Part shown: positions 48,126-59,894 of the stretch, one piece after another
Layout: every line of letters starts with the position of its first letter
How positions within the stretch are numbered: position 1 is the first letter of the stretch
Assembly: GCF_900104945.1 (NCBI RefSeq)
Contig: NZ_LT629736.1
Location: forward strand, 248,001 to 312,000
DNA length: 64,000 nt
DNA from: Halopseudomonas xinjiangensis
Lineage (GTDB): Bacteria > Pseudomonadota > Gammaproteobacteria > Pseudomonadales > Pseudomonadaceae
Direction: 5' to 3'
The notes under the pieces: generated by a model
The model's database searches: none
What the model was told of the DNA's origin: nothing
Seen by the model: only the letters and a program-made list of their open reading frames with translations
Made by a program: the position numbers and the translations under genes

Positions 48126-49094
48126 TTAAAACTGGCGGGCGATGGCGAAGCGGGCGAGCTGTTCCAGGGAGTCACGGAACACTGATGGCGGCAGCGTTTG
48201 CAGCATTTCTACCGCCAGATCCGACTGCTGTTGAGCCATGCGCTGGGTATAGGCGAGGGCGCCGCTGGTTTCAACCGCCTCACGGATCGGCGCGATGTCT
48301 TCTAGCCCACCTTTCTGAATGGCGTGCCGAACCAGCTTCGCCTGCTCAGGGGTGCCTTCGCGCATCGTGTAAATCAGCGGAAGCGTCGGTTTGCCTTCAG
48401 CCAGGTCGTCCCCGACGTTCTTGCCCATGGCAGACGCGTCGCCACTGTAGTCCAGCACGTCGTCGACCAGCTGAAACGCTACACCCAGCGCGTCGCCGTA
48501 GCGGCGAAGCGCCTCGGTCTGTTCATCGCCGGCCTCGGCCAGCAGTGCCGCGGTATGAGAAGAGGCTTCGAACAGCATCGCTGTCTTGCTGCGGATCACC
48601 TCAAGATAGGTGGCTTCGTCGGTGTTGGCGTCGCGCACCTTGGATAACTGCAGCACCTCGCCTTCGGCGATGACGTTGGTCGCATTGGCGAGCGCGCGCA
48701 TGATGCGCATGTCGCCGAGCTCGACCATCATTTCGAAGGCGCGAGAATAAAGGAAATCGCCAACCAGGACGCTTGGCGCATTGCCCCATAGGGCATTCGC
48801 GGTAGAGCGGCCGCGACGCATATCGGAGGTATCGACGACGTCATCGTGCAATAGCGTGGCGGTGTGCAGGAATTCAATGATCGCGGCCAGAGAATGCTGC
48901 TGGGTATCGTGGACGCCGCAGGCGCGCGCAGCGAGGAGGACGACCAGCGGGCGCAGACGCTTGCCGCCGGCTCCGATAATATAGTTGCCGATCTTTTCTA
49001 CCAGCGGGACACGTGAATGCAGCTGGCGCATGATCAGCTGGTTGACGGCTTCGAAGTCGTCCGTCACGGCGGAATAGAAGGGCAGGGTGGTCAT
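48126..49094 (-). CDS. ispB: Polyprenyl (octaprenyl/nonaprenyl) diphosphate synthase
   Basis: IspB makes the long isoprenoid side chain of ubiquinone. The 322-residue trans-prenyltransferase has GGKRLRP (about 44), the first Asp-rich motif L-L-H-D-D-V-V-D (about 80-87) and the second L-V-D-D-V-L-D-Y (about 208). Pseudomonads mostly use ubiquinone-9, so nonaprenyl may be the product; chain length cannot be read directly. Divergent from rplU-rpmA, the conserved order. Confidence 0.94.
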   Translation of the reverse strand: MTTLPFYSAVTDDFEAVNQLIMRQLHSRVPLVEKIGNYIIGAGGKRLRPLVVLLAARACGVHDTQQHSLAAIIEFLHTATLLHDDVVDTSDMRRGRSTANALWGNAPSVLVGDFLYSRAFEMMVELGDMRIMRALANATNVIAEGEVLQLSKVRDANTDEATYLEVIRSKTAMLFEASSHTAALLAEAGDEQTEALRRYGDALGVAFQLVDDVLDYSGDASAMGKNVGDDLAEGKPTLPLIYTMREGTPEQAKLVRHAIQKGGLEDIAPIREAVETSGALAYTQRMAQQQSDLAVEMLQTLPPSVFRDSLEQLARFAIARQF

Positions 49095-49422
49095 CTAACG
49101 CACGCTTTATGAGTGGTTGCGCGGCATGCTAGGCGGCACACTTGTCGCTGTCAAGAAAGCGGCGGTGTTTGCCTCCGATAGACTTCATTTCGGCGCTTTT
49201 TGTCAGCCAGTTCGCGACTGTCCGAGGCCGGGGCGCCAGCGCTTCGCAGGGCTTGCGCCGAGGGCTGTGGTTGCGTAGAATCCACGCCCCTGAAAACCCG
49301 ATTTACAGCATCCCTGTTTTGACAATGGCAAGGTCGGGCCCGATAGGCGGGTTCACTTGCAGCCATGCCGGCCACTAACCATTATTCCTAAGCGCCGGGT
49401 GAGCAGGTTACGGAGAAAACAC
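49095..49422. other. ispB/rplU divergent intergenic region with long rplU leader
   Basis: This 328-base gap holds the rplU promoter at 49253 and a structured leader. In the leader, ATGGCAAG (about 49325) can pair with CTTGCAGCCAT (about 49359) around a TCGGGCCCGA palindrome. No further gene is supportable. Confidence 0.5.
49253..49281 (+). promoter_or_regulatory. rplU-rpmA promoter
   Basis: TTGCGC (49253-49258) and TAGAAT (49276-49281) are separated by 17 bases. The predicted start near 49288 leaves a leader of about 135 bases before rplU. Confidence 0.7.
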
Positions 49423-49734
49423 ATGTACGCAGTAATTGTTACTGGTGGCAAGCAGTACAAGGTCGCAGAAGGCGAATACCTGAGGGTCGAGAAGCTGGAA
49501 GGCGAAACCGGCTCCAGCATCCAGTTCGATCGCGTTCTGCTGGTTGCCAACGGTGATGACGTCACCATCGGTGCTCCGGTTGTCGACGGCGCCAAGGTGA
49601 CTGCAGAGATCAGCGCTCATGGTCGTGGCGATAAGGTCCGGATCATCAAGTTCCGCCGTCGTAAGCACCACATGAAGCGTCAGGGCCACCGTCAGTGGTA
49701 CACCGAAATCAAGATCACCGGCATCTCTGCCTGA
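49423..49734 (+). CDS. rplU: 50S ribosomal protein L21
   Basis: L21 is a large-subunit protein that binds 23S rRNA near L20. The 103-residue product starts [20 protein letters not shown] and holds the [16 protein letters not shown] rRNA-binding stretch (about 77-92). The ATG at 49423 follows GGAGAAAAC. rpmA follows after 24 bases. Confidence 0.98.
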   Translation: MYAVIVTGGKQYKVAEGEYLRVEKLEGETGSSIQFDRVLLVANGDDVTIGAPVVDGAKVTAEISAHGRGDKVRIIKFRRRKHHMKRQGHRQWYTEIKITGISA

Positions 49735-49758
49735 TCCAGCTTTAGGAGATACAATCCC

Positions 49759-50016
49759 ATGGCACACAAAAAAGCAGGCGGTTCCACGCGCAACGGTCGC
49801 GATTCAGAATCCAAGCGACTAGGCGTCAAACTGTTCGGCGGTCAGGTTGCCAATGCCGGCAACATCATCGTTCGTCAGCGCGGTACTGAATTCCACCCGG
49901 GCAAGAACGTCGGTATGGGCAAGGATCACACCCTGTTCGCCAAGGCGGAAGGCGTGATCAAGTTCGAAGTGAAGGGCAAGTTCGGTCGTCGCTACGTGAA
50001 TGTCGTAGCTGGCTGA
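49759..50016 (+). CDS. rpmA: 50S ribosomal protein L27
   Basis: L27 reaches with its N-terminal tail into the peptidyl-transferase centre. The 85-residue protein begins [20 protein letters not shown], without the protease-cleaved extension of Firmicutes, and has [11 protein letters not shown] and [20 protein letters not shown] lies upstream of the ATG. A strong terminator follows. Confidence 0.98.
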   Translation: MAHKKAGGSTRNGRDSESKRLGVKLFGGQVANAGNIIVRQRGTEFHPGKNVGMGKDHTLFAKAEGVIKFEVKGKFGRRYVNVVAG

Positions 50017-50019
50017 TAG

Positions 50020-51333
<1,314 letters not shown>

Positions 51334-51425
51334 TTCGCACCGCACCTGTCATGCGGCAGGCTGCGGTGAGTCTCGTCTCGCAGTACAATGCCGACTCTTT
51401 CCCGATCCTCGTTGATGGAATCAGC

Positions 51426-52544
51426 ATGCGTGAAAAGGTAACCAACGCCCGGCGGTGGGTGGTCAAGATTGGCAGTGCGCTTCTGACTGCCGACGGTCGC
51501 GGTCTAGATCGTGACGCCATGGCGGTCTGGGTCGATCAACTGGTCGCGCTGAGAAAGAGTGGCGCCGAACTGGTGTTGGTGTCCTCCGGTGCGGTCGCAG
51601 CCGGGATGAGCCGGCTGGGCTGGTCCGAACGTCCAAAGACTATCCATCAAATGCAAGCCGCAGCTGCCATCGGGCAGATGGGGCTGGTTCAGGCGTGGGA
51701 ATCCAGTTTCCAGGCGCATGGGCTTTCCACTGCGCAAGTGTTGCTCACCCATGACGATCTGTCTGACCGCAAGCGCTATCTCAACGCGCGTAGCACGCTC
51801 CGAGCTCTGTTGGATCTTGGCGTCATCCCGGTAGTGAATGAAAACGACACCGTAGTCACCGATGAGATCCGCTTTGGTGACAACGATACGCTGGGCGCAT
51901 TAGTGACCAATCTCGTCGAGGCCGATGTCCTGGTGATTCTCACCGACAGGGATGGCCTGTACACCGCCGACCCGCGTAGCAACCCCGATGCCGAACTGGT
52001 TTCGGAGGCGATGGCGGACGACTCGAAACTGGACACCATGGCCGGTGGCAGCGCCGGTGCGCTGGGCCGTGGCGGAATGTTGACCAAGCTGCGCGCGGCG
52101 CGCCTGGCTGCGCGTTCCGGTGCTGGCACAGTGATCGTCGGTGGCCGTATCGAGCGGGTCATCGAGCGGCTGCAGGCGGGGGAGGCGCTGGGCACGTTGT
52201 TGCTGCCAGAGAAGGGTATGCTGGCTGCTCGCAAGCAATGGCTCGCCGGTCACCTGCAGACACGGGGCAAGCTGTTTATCGACGAAGGTGCAGCTGGTGC
52301 GCTGACAGCTGGTCGCCGCAGCTTGTTGCCTGTCGGGGTGACGGCCGTGGAAGGCAACTTCCGTCGCGGAGAAATGGTCGTTTGTGTCGGGCCCGATGGG
52401 CGCGAAGTTGCGCGCGGTCTGGTCAATTACAGCGCGCAGGATGCAGTGCGAATCATTGGGCAGCCTACCGAGGCCGTGATGCAGATCCTTGGTTACATCG
52501 ATGAGCCAGAGCTGGTTCACCGGGACAATCTGGTTCTGGTCTGA
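51426..52544 (+). CDS. proB: Glutamate 5-kinase ProB
   Basis: ProB phosphorylates glutamate in the first step of proline synthesis. The 372-residue protein has the amino-acid kinase domain (about 1-255, with [10 protein letters not shown] at 12 and NENDTV near 140) and a C-terminal PUA domain (about 275-360). The ATG at 51426 gives the family N-terminus. TACAAT at 51384 may be its -10 element. Order obgE-proB is usual in pseudomonads. Confidence 0.96.
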   Translation: MREKVTNARRWVVKIGSALLTADGRGLDRDAMAVWVDQLVALRKSGAELVLVSSGAVAAGMSRLGWSERPKTIHQMQAAAAIGQMGLVQAWESSFQAHGLSTAQVLLTHDDLSDRKRYLNARSTLRALLDLGVIPVVNENDTVVTDEIRFGDNDTLGALVTNLVEADVLVILTDRDGLYTADPRSNPDAELVSEAMADDSKLDTMAGGSAGALGRGGMLTKLRAARLAARSGAGTVIVGGRIERVIERLQAGEALGTLLLPEKGMLAARKQWLAGHLQTRGKLFIDEGAAGALTAGRRSLLPVGVTAVEGNFRRGEMVVCVGPDGREVARGLVNYSAQDAVRIIGQPTEAVMQILGYIDEPELVHRDNLVLV

Positions 52545-52577
52545 GTCGGGTTCGCGTCGCAACGCCAGTGGATTCTT

Positions 52578-52653
52578 CTTCGCGGTCGTGCCCGCTCCTA
52601 CATAGGACGTCGCGCATGGAAGGGTTTCTGTAGGAGCGCCTGGGCGCGAAAGC
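52578..52653. repeat. REPIN 2 (paired inverted REP elements)
   Basis: Left REP CTTCGCGGTCGTGCCCGCTCC+TAC (52578-52601) and right REP GTAGGAGCGCCTGGGCGCGA+AAGC (52630-52653), inverted and 28 bases apart. The right half lacks two bases (AC) seen in REPIN 3. Confidence 0.88.
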
Positions 52654-52684
52654 GGAGCCCTGTAGGGCGGGGCTAGTGCAGCCC

Positions 52685-52709
52685 TTTTCGCGGTCATGCC
52701 CGATCCCGC
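52685..52709 (+). repeat. Degenerate single REP element
   Basis: TTTTCGCGGTCATGCCCGAT followed by CCCGC resembles the left REP with changes at its 3' end. It lies between REPIN 2 and the rpsT terminator. Confidence 0.65.
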
Positions 52710-52734
52710 AAAAGCAAATCGAGTTTTGGCCACA

Positions 52735-52762
52735 AAAAAACCGGCTCATGAGCCGGTTTTTT
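52735..52762. terminator. Terminator of rpsT, bidirectional
   Basis: A palindrome with core CCGGCTCATGAGCCGG flanked by A-run and T-run. It can end rpsT (minus strand) and transcripts from proB. Confidence 0.9.
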
Positions 52763-52780
52763 ACATCAACAGGAACGCTA

Positions 52781-53053
52781 TCAGGCGGCTTCGGACATTG
52801 CCTTGATGTGTGCATTCAGGCGGCTCTTGTGACGAGCGGCCTTGTTCTTGTTGATGATGCCCTTGTCGGCCATGCGGTCAATGACCGGGACGGCTGCAGT
52901 GTATGCAGTCCGGGCCTTCTCGAGATCTTTGGCGTCAATTGCCTTGACGACGTTCTTGATATAAGTACGAACCATGGAGCGCAGGCTTGCATTGTGATTG
53001 CGGCGCTTCTCGGCCTGCTTGGCGCGTTTCTTGGCTTGAGGTGAGTTGGCCAC
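52781..53053 (-). CDS. rpsT: 30S ribosomal protein S20
   Basis: S20 binds 16S rRNA early in small-subunit assembly. The 90-residue product is highly basic, reading (M)[20 protein letters not shown] and ending [20 protein letters not shown]. The start is a GTG at 53053 with GAGGAGC upstream; a rare start codon is also known for rpsT of E. coli (TTG), where it serves autoregulation. A strong promoter lies at 53105-53133. Confidence 0.97.
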   Translation of the reverse strand: MANSPQAKKRAKQAEKRRNHNASLRSMVRTYIKNVVKAIDAKDLEKARTAYTAAVPVIDRMADKGIINKNKAARHKSRLNAHIKAMSEAA

Positions 53054-53104
53054 CGTCTTGCTCCTCAGAAAATCTGGATGAATAAGGTACAAATAAGGCC
53101 GCGT

Positions 53105-53133
53105 ACTATGCCGTCGAGCCCCGTTAATGTCAA
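53105..53133 (-). promoter_or_regulatory. rpsT promoter
   Basis: On the minus strand, consensus TTGACA (53133-53128) is followed after 17 bases by CATAGT (53110-53105). The predicted start is about 45 bases before the rpsT GTG. Confidence 0.8.
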
Positions 53134-53244
53134 GGGGCGCGGCGAAGCCTTTCAATGAGGTATCGCAGCGCTGCGCGACGGCCGCGGTGATAGCCAGCGC
53201 TGCCTTGCCGGCGCTATGATCGCGGTTTTGCCCAAGACCCTCCC

Positions 53245-54813
53245 ATGACCCGAGAAACACCTGCTTCGCCGGTTGAAAAAGCCCCCAGTCTGCTGCGCTC
53301 CGGCATGGTAGTGAGCGTGATGACCATGCTTTCCCGCGTGCTTGGAATGGTACGGGATGTGGTTATCGCTGCCTACTTCGGCTCTGGCTCGTCCGCGGAT
53401 GCATTCTTCATCGCGTTCAAAATCCCCAATTTCATGCGCAGGTTGTTCGCCGAGGGCGCGTTCAACCAGGCATTCGTGCCGGTACTTAGCGAGTACCGCG
53501 CCAAGCGCGCCTTCGAAGAAGTCCGTGATCTGGTCAACCGGGTGGCTGGTACGCTGACGCTGACTCTGGTGGGTATCACTGCCGTCGGGGTAGCCGGAGC
53601 GCCGGTTTTGATTACCGTATTCGCCCCGGGCTTTCATGATGACCCAGCCAAGCTGTCGCTGGCTGCGGACATGTTGCGTATTACCTTTCCATACCTGCTG
53701 CTGATTTCACTGACGGCACTATGCGGGTCCATCCTGAACAGCTACGGCCGCTTCGCCGTTCCCGCGTTCACTCCGGTGTTGCTGAACCTCAGCATGATCG
53801 GCGCGACGCTGTTGCTTACGCCGTATTTCGATCAGCCGGTCATGGCGCTGGCCTGGGGTGTGTTCATTGCCGGCGTGGTTCAGCTTTTATTTCAGCTGCC
53901 ATTTCTGGCGCAGATCCGCCTGCTGCCGGTGCCGCGGCCGGATCGCAAGCACGAGGGTGTCAAGCGGATCATGACGCTGATGGTGCCGGCCTTGTTCGGG
54001 GTCTCCGTCAGCCAGATCAACCTTTTGCTGGATACCGTGCTCGCTTCCTTCCTGCAGACCGGCAGTATCTCCTGGCTGTATTACGCCGACCGGCTTTCCG
54101 AGCTGCCCCTGGGTGCCTTCGGCATCGCGATTGGCACGGTGATCCTTCCGGCACTTTCTCGCCAGCATGCGGGCGATGATCCGAAAGGTTTCGCCGCCAC
54201 CTTGGACTGGGCGGTGCGCATGGTTCTGCTGGTCGGCGTACCCGCAGCGCTGGCGCTTCTTCTGCTGGCCGAGCCATTGATCGCCACGTTGTTTCACTAC
54301 GGCGCAATGACCGAGGGTGATGTGCTGCAGTCTGCCGCGGCGCTACGTGCCTATGCGGTCGGAGTATTGACCTTCATGTTGATCAAAGTGCTGGCGCCCG
54401 GCTTTTTTGCGCGGCAGGACATGAAAACACCGGTGACCATTGCCATGATCTGCATGGGCGCGAACATGGTATTCAACCTGATACTCATCTGGCCGCTGGC
54501 GCACGTCGGGCTTGCGCTGGCTACCTCAATGTCCGCCGTGCTCAACGCCGGGCTGCTCTGGTGGGGCTTGCGCAAGGCGGGCATCTATCAGGCGCAGCCC
54601 GGTTGGCCGATGTTCATGCTGCGCCTCGTGCTGGCGTGTGCGGCAATGGCTGGTGCGGTTGTATGGTTGGCACCCGGCGTGCCGGAGTGGTTCGCCTGGG
54701 GTTGGCAGCAGAAGGCGCTTGAGATGACCATTCTTGTGGTAGCAGGTATCGGGGCCTACCTCGCTGCGCTGCTTGTCGCCGGGTTGCGCATCCGGCATCT
54801 GCGGCACGGCTGA
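53245..54813 (+). CDS. murJ: Lipid II flippase MurJ (MviN)
   Basis: MurJ carries lipid II to the periplasmic face of the inner membrane. The 522-residue MOP-superfamily protein has 14 predicted membrane helices, the N-terminal [20 protein letters not shown] segment and [19 protein letters not shown], holding the basic residues of the central cavity. It is divergent from rpsT and followed by ribF, the conserved order. It complements MurG, FtsW and FtsI encoded at 15-24 kb. Confidence 0.96.
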   Translation: MTRETPASPVEKAPSLLRSGMVVSVMTMLSRVLGMVRDVVIAAYFGSGSSADAFFIAFKIPNFMRRLFAEGAFNQAFVPVLSEYRAKRAFEEVRDLVNRVAGTLTLTLVGITAVGVAGAPVLITVFAPGFHDDPAKLSLAADMLRITFPYLLLISLTALCGSILNSYGRFAVPAFTPVLLNLSMIGATLLLTPYFDQPVMALAWGVFIAGVVQLLFQLPFLAQIRLLPVPRPDRKHEGVKRIMTLMVPALFGVSVSQINLLLDTVLASFLQTGSISWLYYADRLSELPLGAFGIAIGTVILPALSRQHAGDDPKGFAATLDWAVRMVLLVGVPAALALLLLAEPLIATLFHYGAMTEGDVLQSAAALRAYAVGVLTFMLIKVLAPGFFARQDMKTPVTIAMICMGANMVFNLILIWPLAHVGLALATSMSAVLNAGLLWWGLRKAGIYQAQPGWPMFMLRLVLACAAMAGAVVWLAPGVPEWFAWGWQQKALEMTILVVAGIGAYLAALLVAGLRIRHLRHG

Positions 54814-54881
54814 ACCGGTCGCCGCGAGTCGGGCCTCCCACAAAGTTCAGGCGCCGCTCTTACGATGCGCTGGCAGCGCGC

Positions 54882-54911
54882 ATGACGTGTGAACCGCTAT
54901 ACCTGTATACT
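54882..54911 (+). promoter_or_regulatory. Candidate ribF promoter
   Basis: ATGACG (54882-54887) and TATACT (54906-54911) are separated by 18 bases, about 36 bases before ribF. Confidence 0.5.
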
Positions 54912-54946
54912 TTCGCGTTTCGATCCTTCAGCCAATCAAGAGCATT

Positions 54947-55873
54947 ATGGAACTGGTCCGCGGCCTACATAACCTGCGGCCCCGTCACCGGGGCTGCGTG
55001 GCGACAATCGGTAACTTCGATGGTGTGCACGCTGGGCATCAGGCCATTCTCAAGCGTTTGCGGACGCACTCGGATCGGCTTGGGCTGCCCGGTTGCGTGG
55101 TGATTTTCGAGCCCCAGCCGCGGGAGTACTTCTCGCCGCAGAGCGCGCCGCCGCGCCTGACCCGGCTTCGCGACAAGCTGGTGCTGCTCGCCCGGCAGGG
55201 CGTTGATCGTGTGCTGTGCCTGGCCTTCAATCGCCGGTTGCGTGAATTGAGCGCCGAAGAGTTTGTTCAACAGGTGCTGGTGGATGGCCTCGGTGTGAAG
55301 CACTTGGAAGTCGGTGACGACTTTCGCTTCGGCTGCGACCGTTCCGGCGACTTTGCCTTTCTCCTTGAAAGCGGCAAGCGACACGGTTTCACCGTAGAAG
55401 CTGCCAACACCGTGGCCGATAGCGGAGAGCGGGTCAGCAGCACACGGTTGCGTCAGGTTCTGGCCGACGGTGACTTCGACTTGGCCGAACGGCTGCTGGG
55501 TCGGCCGTTCAGCATCACCGGCCGCGTCATGCACGGGCAGAAGCTCGGGCGCACGCTCGGCGCGCCGACTGCCAACGTCCAGCTGAAACGGCTGCATGCG
55601 CCGCTTCAGGGTGTTTATCGCGTCAGCGCCGAGGTCGATGGCGAGGCGCACAAGGGTGTAGCCAATATCGGCACACGCCCGACCGTCGAAGGCGACGGCA
55701 GGCCGCACCTGGAGGTTCATCTGCTCGACTTTGCCGGTGATCTCTACGGCAAGCGGATGACCGTAACCTTTCATGAAAAGATCCGTGATGAACAGCGATT
55801 CGATTCGCTGGACTCGCTGCAGCAGGCGATCCAGGCTGACTTCGCCACTGCCCGGGCCCTCTGGGGCCTCTGA
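54947..55873 (+). CDS. ribF: Bifunctional riboflavin kinase / FAD synthetase RibF
   Basis: RibF converts riboflavin to FMN and FAD. The 308-residue protein has the N-terminal FAD synthetase domain with TIGNFDGVHAGHQ (about 22-34) and the GDDFRFGCDRSGD motif, and the C-terminal riboflavin kinase domain (about 180-305) with LGRTLGAPTAN and GVANIGTRPT. It is followed by ileS after 18 bases. Confidence 0.96.
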   Translation: MELVRGLHNLRPRHRGCVATIGNFDGVHAGHQAILKRLRTHSDRLGLPGCVVIFEPQPREYFSPQSAPPRLTRLRDKLVLLARQGVDRVLCLAFNRRLRELSAEEFVQQVLVDGLGVKHLEVGDDFRFGCDRSGDFAFLLESGKRHGFTVEAANTVADSGERVSSTRLRQVLADGDFDLAERLLGRPFSITGRVMHGQKLGRTLGAPTANVQLKRLHAPLQGVYRVSAEVDGEAHKGVANIGTRPTVEGDGRPHLEVHLLDFAGDLYGKRMTVTFHEKIRDEQRFDSLDSLQQAIQADFATARALWGL

Positions 55874-55891
55874 CTGACAAGTGTGGATGAG

Positions 55892-58720
55892 ATGACCGAT
55901 TACAAAGCGACGCTGAACCTGCCGGAAACGGCATTCCCGATGAAGGCCGGCCTGCCCACGCGCGAGCCTGAAACCCTGAAGCGCCTGAACAGTATCGATC
56001 TCTACCAGAAGATTCGCGACATCAGTCGCGGCCGCCCGCAGTTTGTTCTGCATGACGGCCCGCCCTATGCCAACGGCAGCATCCACATTGGTCACGCAGT
56101 CAACAAGATTCTCAAGGACATGATTACCCGGTCCAAGACGCTGTCGGGCTTCGATGCGCCCTACGTACCCGGTTGGGACTGTCATGGCCTGCCGATCGAG
56201 CACAAGATCGAGACTACCCATGGCAAGAACCTTGAGCCGGCCAAGACTCGCGAGCTCAGCCGTGCCTACGCCGCGGAGCAAATCGAGGGGCAGAAGAACG
56301 ACTTCGTCCGGTTGGGTGTACTCGGCGACTGGGGCAACCCCTACAAGACCATGAACTTCCAGAACGAAGCCGGTCAGCTTCGTGCGCTGGCGAAGATGAC
56401 CGAGCAGGGTTATGTGTTCAAGGGGCTGAAGCCGGTCAACTGGTGCTTCGATTGCGGCTCGGCGCTGGCCGAGGCTGAGGTCGAGTACGCAGATAAGCAG
56501 TCCCCGACTATCGATGTAGGCTTTCCCTGCGCCGAGCCGGAGAAGCTGGCTGCTGCCTTTGGCGTAGAGAGCCTGTCCAAACCTGCGCAGATGGTTATCT
56601 GGACTACCACCCCCTGGACCATCCCCGCCAACCAGGCGCTGAACATTCATCCCGAGTTCAACTACGCCCTGGTCGACGTTGGCGATCGCTATCTGGTGCT
56701 GGCCGAAGAGCTGGTCGAAAGTTGCCTGAAGCGCTACGGCCGCGAAGGGCAGGTGATCGCGACTACCACGGGCGACACGCTGGAACTGATCAACTTCCGG
56801 CATCCCTTCTACGATCGACTATCTCCGGTTTACCTGGCCGACTACGTCGAGCTCGGCGCCGGTACCGGCATCGTGCATTCCGCGCCGGCCTACGGTGAGG
56901 ACGACTTCTATACCTGCAAGCGTTACGGCATGGTCAACGACGACATCCTTAACCCGGTGCAGGGCAACGGGGTGTACGTCGAATCGCTGGAGTTCTTCGG
57001 CGGCCAGTTCATCTGGAAGGCCAACCCGAACGTAGTCGCCAAGCTCGAAGAGGTGGACTGTCTGCTGGCGCACGAAAAGGTCAGCCACAGCTACATGCAC
57101 TGCTGGCGTCACAAGACGCCGGTCATTTATCGCGCCACTGCGCAGTGGTTCGTCGGTATGGATGTGCAGGTGCAAGGCGAAACCCTGCGTGAGCGCGCGC
57201 TCAAGGCCATTGAGGACACGCAGTTCGTCCCCGCCTGGGGTAAGCAGCGTCTGCACAACATGATCGCTGGCCGTCCCGACTGGTGTATCTCCCGTCAGCG
57301 CACCTGGGGCGTGCCGATCCCGTTCTTCCTGCACAAGGAAAGCGGCGAGCTGCACCCGCGCACCATCGAACTCGTCGAACAGGTCGCGCAGCGCGTCGAA
57401 CAGCAGGGCATCGAAGCCTGGTTCGCCATGGATGCATCCGAACTGCTGGGTGAAGAAGCGGCGCAGTACGACAAGATCAACGACACCATGGACGTCTGGT
57501 TCGACTCAGGAACCACGCACTGGCACGTCATGCGCGGCTCGCACCCGATGGGGCACGAAACCGGCCCGCGTGCGGACCTGTATCTGGAAGGCTCCGACCA
57601 GCACCGTGGCTGGTTCCATTCGTCCTTGCTGACCGGCTGCGCCATCGACGGTCACGCGCCGTACAAGGGCCTGCTGACCCACGGCTTCGTCGTCGACGAA
57701 AACGGCCGCAAGATGTCCAAGTCACTGGGCAATGTGGTGGCACCGCAGCAGGTCAACGACAGCCTGGGTGCCGATATCCTGCGCCTGTGGGTCGCCTCAA
57801 GCGACTATTCGGGCGAGATGGCGGTATCCAAGGTGATCCTGCAGCGCAGCGCTGATGCCTATCGCCGTATCCGCAATACTGCGCGCTTCCTGTTGGCGAA
57901 CCTCAGCGGCTTCGAGCCCAAGGTTCACATGGTAGCGCCCGACCAGATGCTTGATCTGGATCGCTGGGCGGTCGACCGGGCGCTGGTGATGCAGCAGGAA
58001 ATCATCGAGGCGTACGACAGCTACAAGTTCTGGAACGTCTACCAGAAAGTACACAACTTCTGCGTGCAGGAGCTGGGCGGCTTCTATCTGGACATCATCA
58101 AGGACCGGCAGTACACCACCGGTGCCGACAGCACCGCGCGGCGGTCCTGTCAGAGCGCGCTATATCATATCGCCGAAGCGCTGGTGCGGTGGATCGCGCC
58201 GATCCTGGCCTTCACTTCCGAAGAGATCTGGCAGAACCTCCCGGGCGAACGTGGCGAGTCCGTCATGCTCGATACCTGGTACCAGGGTCTTACCGCTTTG
58301 CCGGAAGGCGCAGCGCTGGATCGTGCGTTCTGGGACGACGTGATGCAGGTCAAGGCAGCGGTGAACAAGGAGCTGGAGAATCAGCGTAACGCCAAGGTGA
58401 TCGGCGGCAATCTGCAGGCCGAGGTGACACTGTACGCGGAAGCTTCTCTGGCCCAGCGGCTGGCTCTGCTTGGTGACGAGTTGCGCTTCGTGCTTATCAC
58501 ATCGCGTGCCGACCTCGCTCCGCTGGAACAGGCTGGTGCCGAGGCGGTGGAGACCGAGCTGGGCGGGCTGAAGCTGGCCGTCGCCAAGTCCGGTAATCCG
58601 AAGTGCGGCCGCTGCTGGCACTTCCTCGCGGACGTGGGCAGCCATCCGGAGCACCCGGAAATCTGTGGTCGCTGCATCGAGAACATTGAAGGGCAGGGCG
58701 AGGCACGCCAGCATGCCTGA
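55892..58720 (+). CDS. ileS: Isoleucyl-tRNA synthetase
   Basis: The 942-residue class I synthetase has the HIGH motif in [12 protein letters not shown] (about 61), the editing domain (about 200-400), the KMSKS loop in [10 protein letters not shown] (about 602) and a C-terminal zinc site with CGRCWH and CGRC pairs (about 898 and 926). This is the type common in Gammaproteobacteria and normally mupirocin-sensitive. I take ATG at 55892; a GTG at 55883 is in frame. lspA overlaps its last codons. Confidence 0.97.
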   Translation: MTDYKATLNLPETAFPMKAGLPTREPETLKRLNSIDLYQKIRDISRGRPQFVLHDGPPYANGSIHIGHAVNKILKDMITRSKTLSGFDAPYVPGWDCHGLPIEHKIETTHGKNLEPAKTRELSRAYAAEQIEGQKNDFVRLGVLGDWGNPYKTMNFQNEAGQLRALAKMTEQGYVFKGLKPVNWCFDCGSALAEAEVEYADKQSPTIDVGFPCAEPEKLAAAFGVESLSKPAQMVIWTTTPWTIPANQALNIHPEFNYALVDVGDRYLVLAEELVESCLKRYGREGQVIATTTGDTLELINFRHPFYDRLSPVYLADYVELGAGTGIVHSAPAYGEDDFYTCKRYGMVNDDILNPVQGNGVYVESLEFFGGQFIWKANPNVVAKLEEVDCLLAHEKVSHSYMHCWRHKTPVIYRATAQWFVGMDVQVQGETLRERALKAIEDTQFVPAWGKQRLHNMIAGRPDWCISRQRTWGVPIPFFLHKESGELHPRTIELVEQVAQRVEQQGIEAWFAMDASELLGEEAAQYDKINDTMDVWFDSGTTHWHVMRGSHPMGHETGPRADLYLEGSDQHRGWFHSSLLTGCAIDGHAPYKGLLTHGFVVDENGRKMSKSLGNVVAPQQVNDSLGADILRLWVASSDYSGEMAVSKVILQRSADAYRRIRNTARFLLANLSGFEPKVHMVAPDQMLDLDRWAVDRALVMQQEIIEAYDSYKFWNVYQKVHNFCVQELGGFYLDIIKDRQYTTGADSTARRSCQSALYHIAEALVRWIAPILAFTSEEIWQNLPGERGESVMLDTWYQGLTALPEGAALDRAFWDDVMQVKAAVNKELENQRNAKVIGGNLQAEVTLYAEASLAQRLALLGDELRFVLITSRADLAPLEQAGAEAVETELGGLKLAVAKSGNPKCGRCWHFLADVGSHPEHPEICGRCIENIEGQGEARQHA

Positions 58721-59219
58721 GCTTCGCTATAGCGGTCTGCGTTGGGTGTGGGTGGCTGTGTTGGTCATCGCGTTGGATCTGGCAACCAAGTGGATCGTCG
58801 ACGATCGCTTGATGACGTTTCAACAGGTGCCGATTATCGACGGCCTTCTGAGTCTGACGCTGGCATTCAACTCGGGCGCCGCGTTCAGCTTTCTTGCTGA
58901 TGCCGGAGGCTGGCAGCGGTGGTTCTTCATCGCCGTCGCGGTAGGCGTGAGCCTGATGTTGATCGTCTGGATGTCTCGCCTGCCGAAGGACAAGGTCATG
59001 GAGCCGATAGCGCTGTCGCTGGTACTCGGTGGCGCGCTGGGCAATCTGTATGACCGGATCGTCCACGGCCACGTCGTCGACTTCATTCTGGTTCACTGGC
59101 AGGACCAATGGTACTTTCCGGCTTTCAACGTCGCCGACAGTGCTATCACCGTCGGCGCCGGGCTGTTGATTGTGGATATGCTGCTATCGTCGGGTAAGGA
59201 GCAAGAGAGCAAGGCCTGA
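58713..59219 (+). CDS. lspA: Lipoprotein signal peptidase LspA
   Basis: LspA removes signal peptides from prolipoproteins such as LpoA and the BON lipoprotein in this window. The 168-residue aspartic protease has four membrane helices and the catalytic Asp pair in [15 protein letters not shown] (about 117) and FNVADSAI (about 138). The ATG overlaps ileS by eight bases. Confidence 0.97.
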   Translation: MPELRYSGLRWVWVAVLVIALDLATKWIVDDRLMTFQQVPIIDGLLSLTLAFNSGAAFSFLADAGGWQRWFFIAVAVGVSLMLIVWMSRLPKDKVMEPIALSLVLGGALGNLYDRIVHGHVVDFILVHWQDQWYFPAFNVADSAITVGAGLLIVDMLLSSGKEQESKA

Positions 59220-59232
59220 CCTGTCACAGACC

Positions 59233-59310
59233 CTTCGCGGTCATGCCCGCTCCTACAAGGACGCTGCGCATCGAAAGGGTTTCTGTAGGAGCGCACCTGG
59301 GCGCGAAAGC
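59233..59310. repeat. REPIN 3 (paired inverted REP elements)
   Basis: Left REP CTTCGCGGTCATGCCCGCTCC+TAC (59233-59256) and right REP GTAGGAGCGCACCTGGGCGC+GAAAGC (59285-59310), inverted, 28 bases apart. It separates lspA from fkpB, and the spacer shares CGCGCAT/TGCGCAT and AAGGGTTTCT with REPIN 2. Confidence 0.9.
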
Positions 59311-59380
59311 AGACTCTCCAGCTCGCACGACACACGAGGGCGTTTCCCGCCCAACCACAACACATACGAAAGGTTCGACT

Positions 59381-59812
59381 ATGAGCGAAACACGTATAGG
59401 GCACGACAGCGAAGTGACCCTGCATTTCACCGTGAAACTGCCAAACGGCGAAGTCGTCGACTCCACCGCAGACAAATCCCCGGCGACCTTCAAGGTTGGC
59501 GACGGCAACCTGCTGCCCGGGTTCGAACAGAGCCTGTTCGGTCTTAAGGCCGGCGACCAGCGCACCTTCGAGATCGAACCCGAGCACGGCTTCGGTCCAG
59601 GCAATCCGCAGAACATCCAGACGGTCCCGCGCGGCCAGTTCAATGAAATGGAGCTCGAACCCGGCCTGCTGGTGATTTTCCAGGACGCTGCCGGCGGTGA
59701 ATTACCCGGCGTAGTGAAGACCGTGCACGACACCACCGTCGATGTAGACTTCAATCACCCACTCGCTGGCAAGACGATTACCTTCGAGGTCGAGATCCTT
59801 TCAGTCAGCTGA
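59381..59812 (+). CDS. fkpB: FKBP-type peptidyl-prolyl isomerase FkpB (SlpA)
   Basis: The 143-residue SlyD-like FKBP has [18 protein letters not shown] (about 11-28) and the inserted-in-flap domain with [18 protein letters not shown] (about 66). It lacks the His-rich tail of SlyD. The ATG at 59381 follows GAAAGG; reading upstream would cross the REPIN. The order lspA-fkpB-ispH is widely conserved. Confidence 0.93.
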   Translation: MSETRIGHDSEVTLHFTVKLPNGEVVDSTADKSPATFKVGDGNLLPGFEQSLFGLKAGDQRTFEIEPEHGFGPGNPQNIQTVPRGQFNEMELEPGLLVIFQDAAGGELPGVVKTVHDTTVDVDFNHPLAGKTITFEVEILSVS

Positions 59813-59894
59813 GCGCTCCGCTGCGGCTCGAATCGCCAGAGGCGCCCCGTTCATGGATAATGGGCGCTCGGCTTGCCCACTTCCGAGGCCCTCC

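Noticed and set aside
54965-56803. 612-codon minus-strand open frame
   Set aside because: Antisense across the ribF-ileS junction, both of which are clearly real genes.
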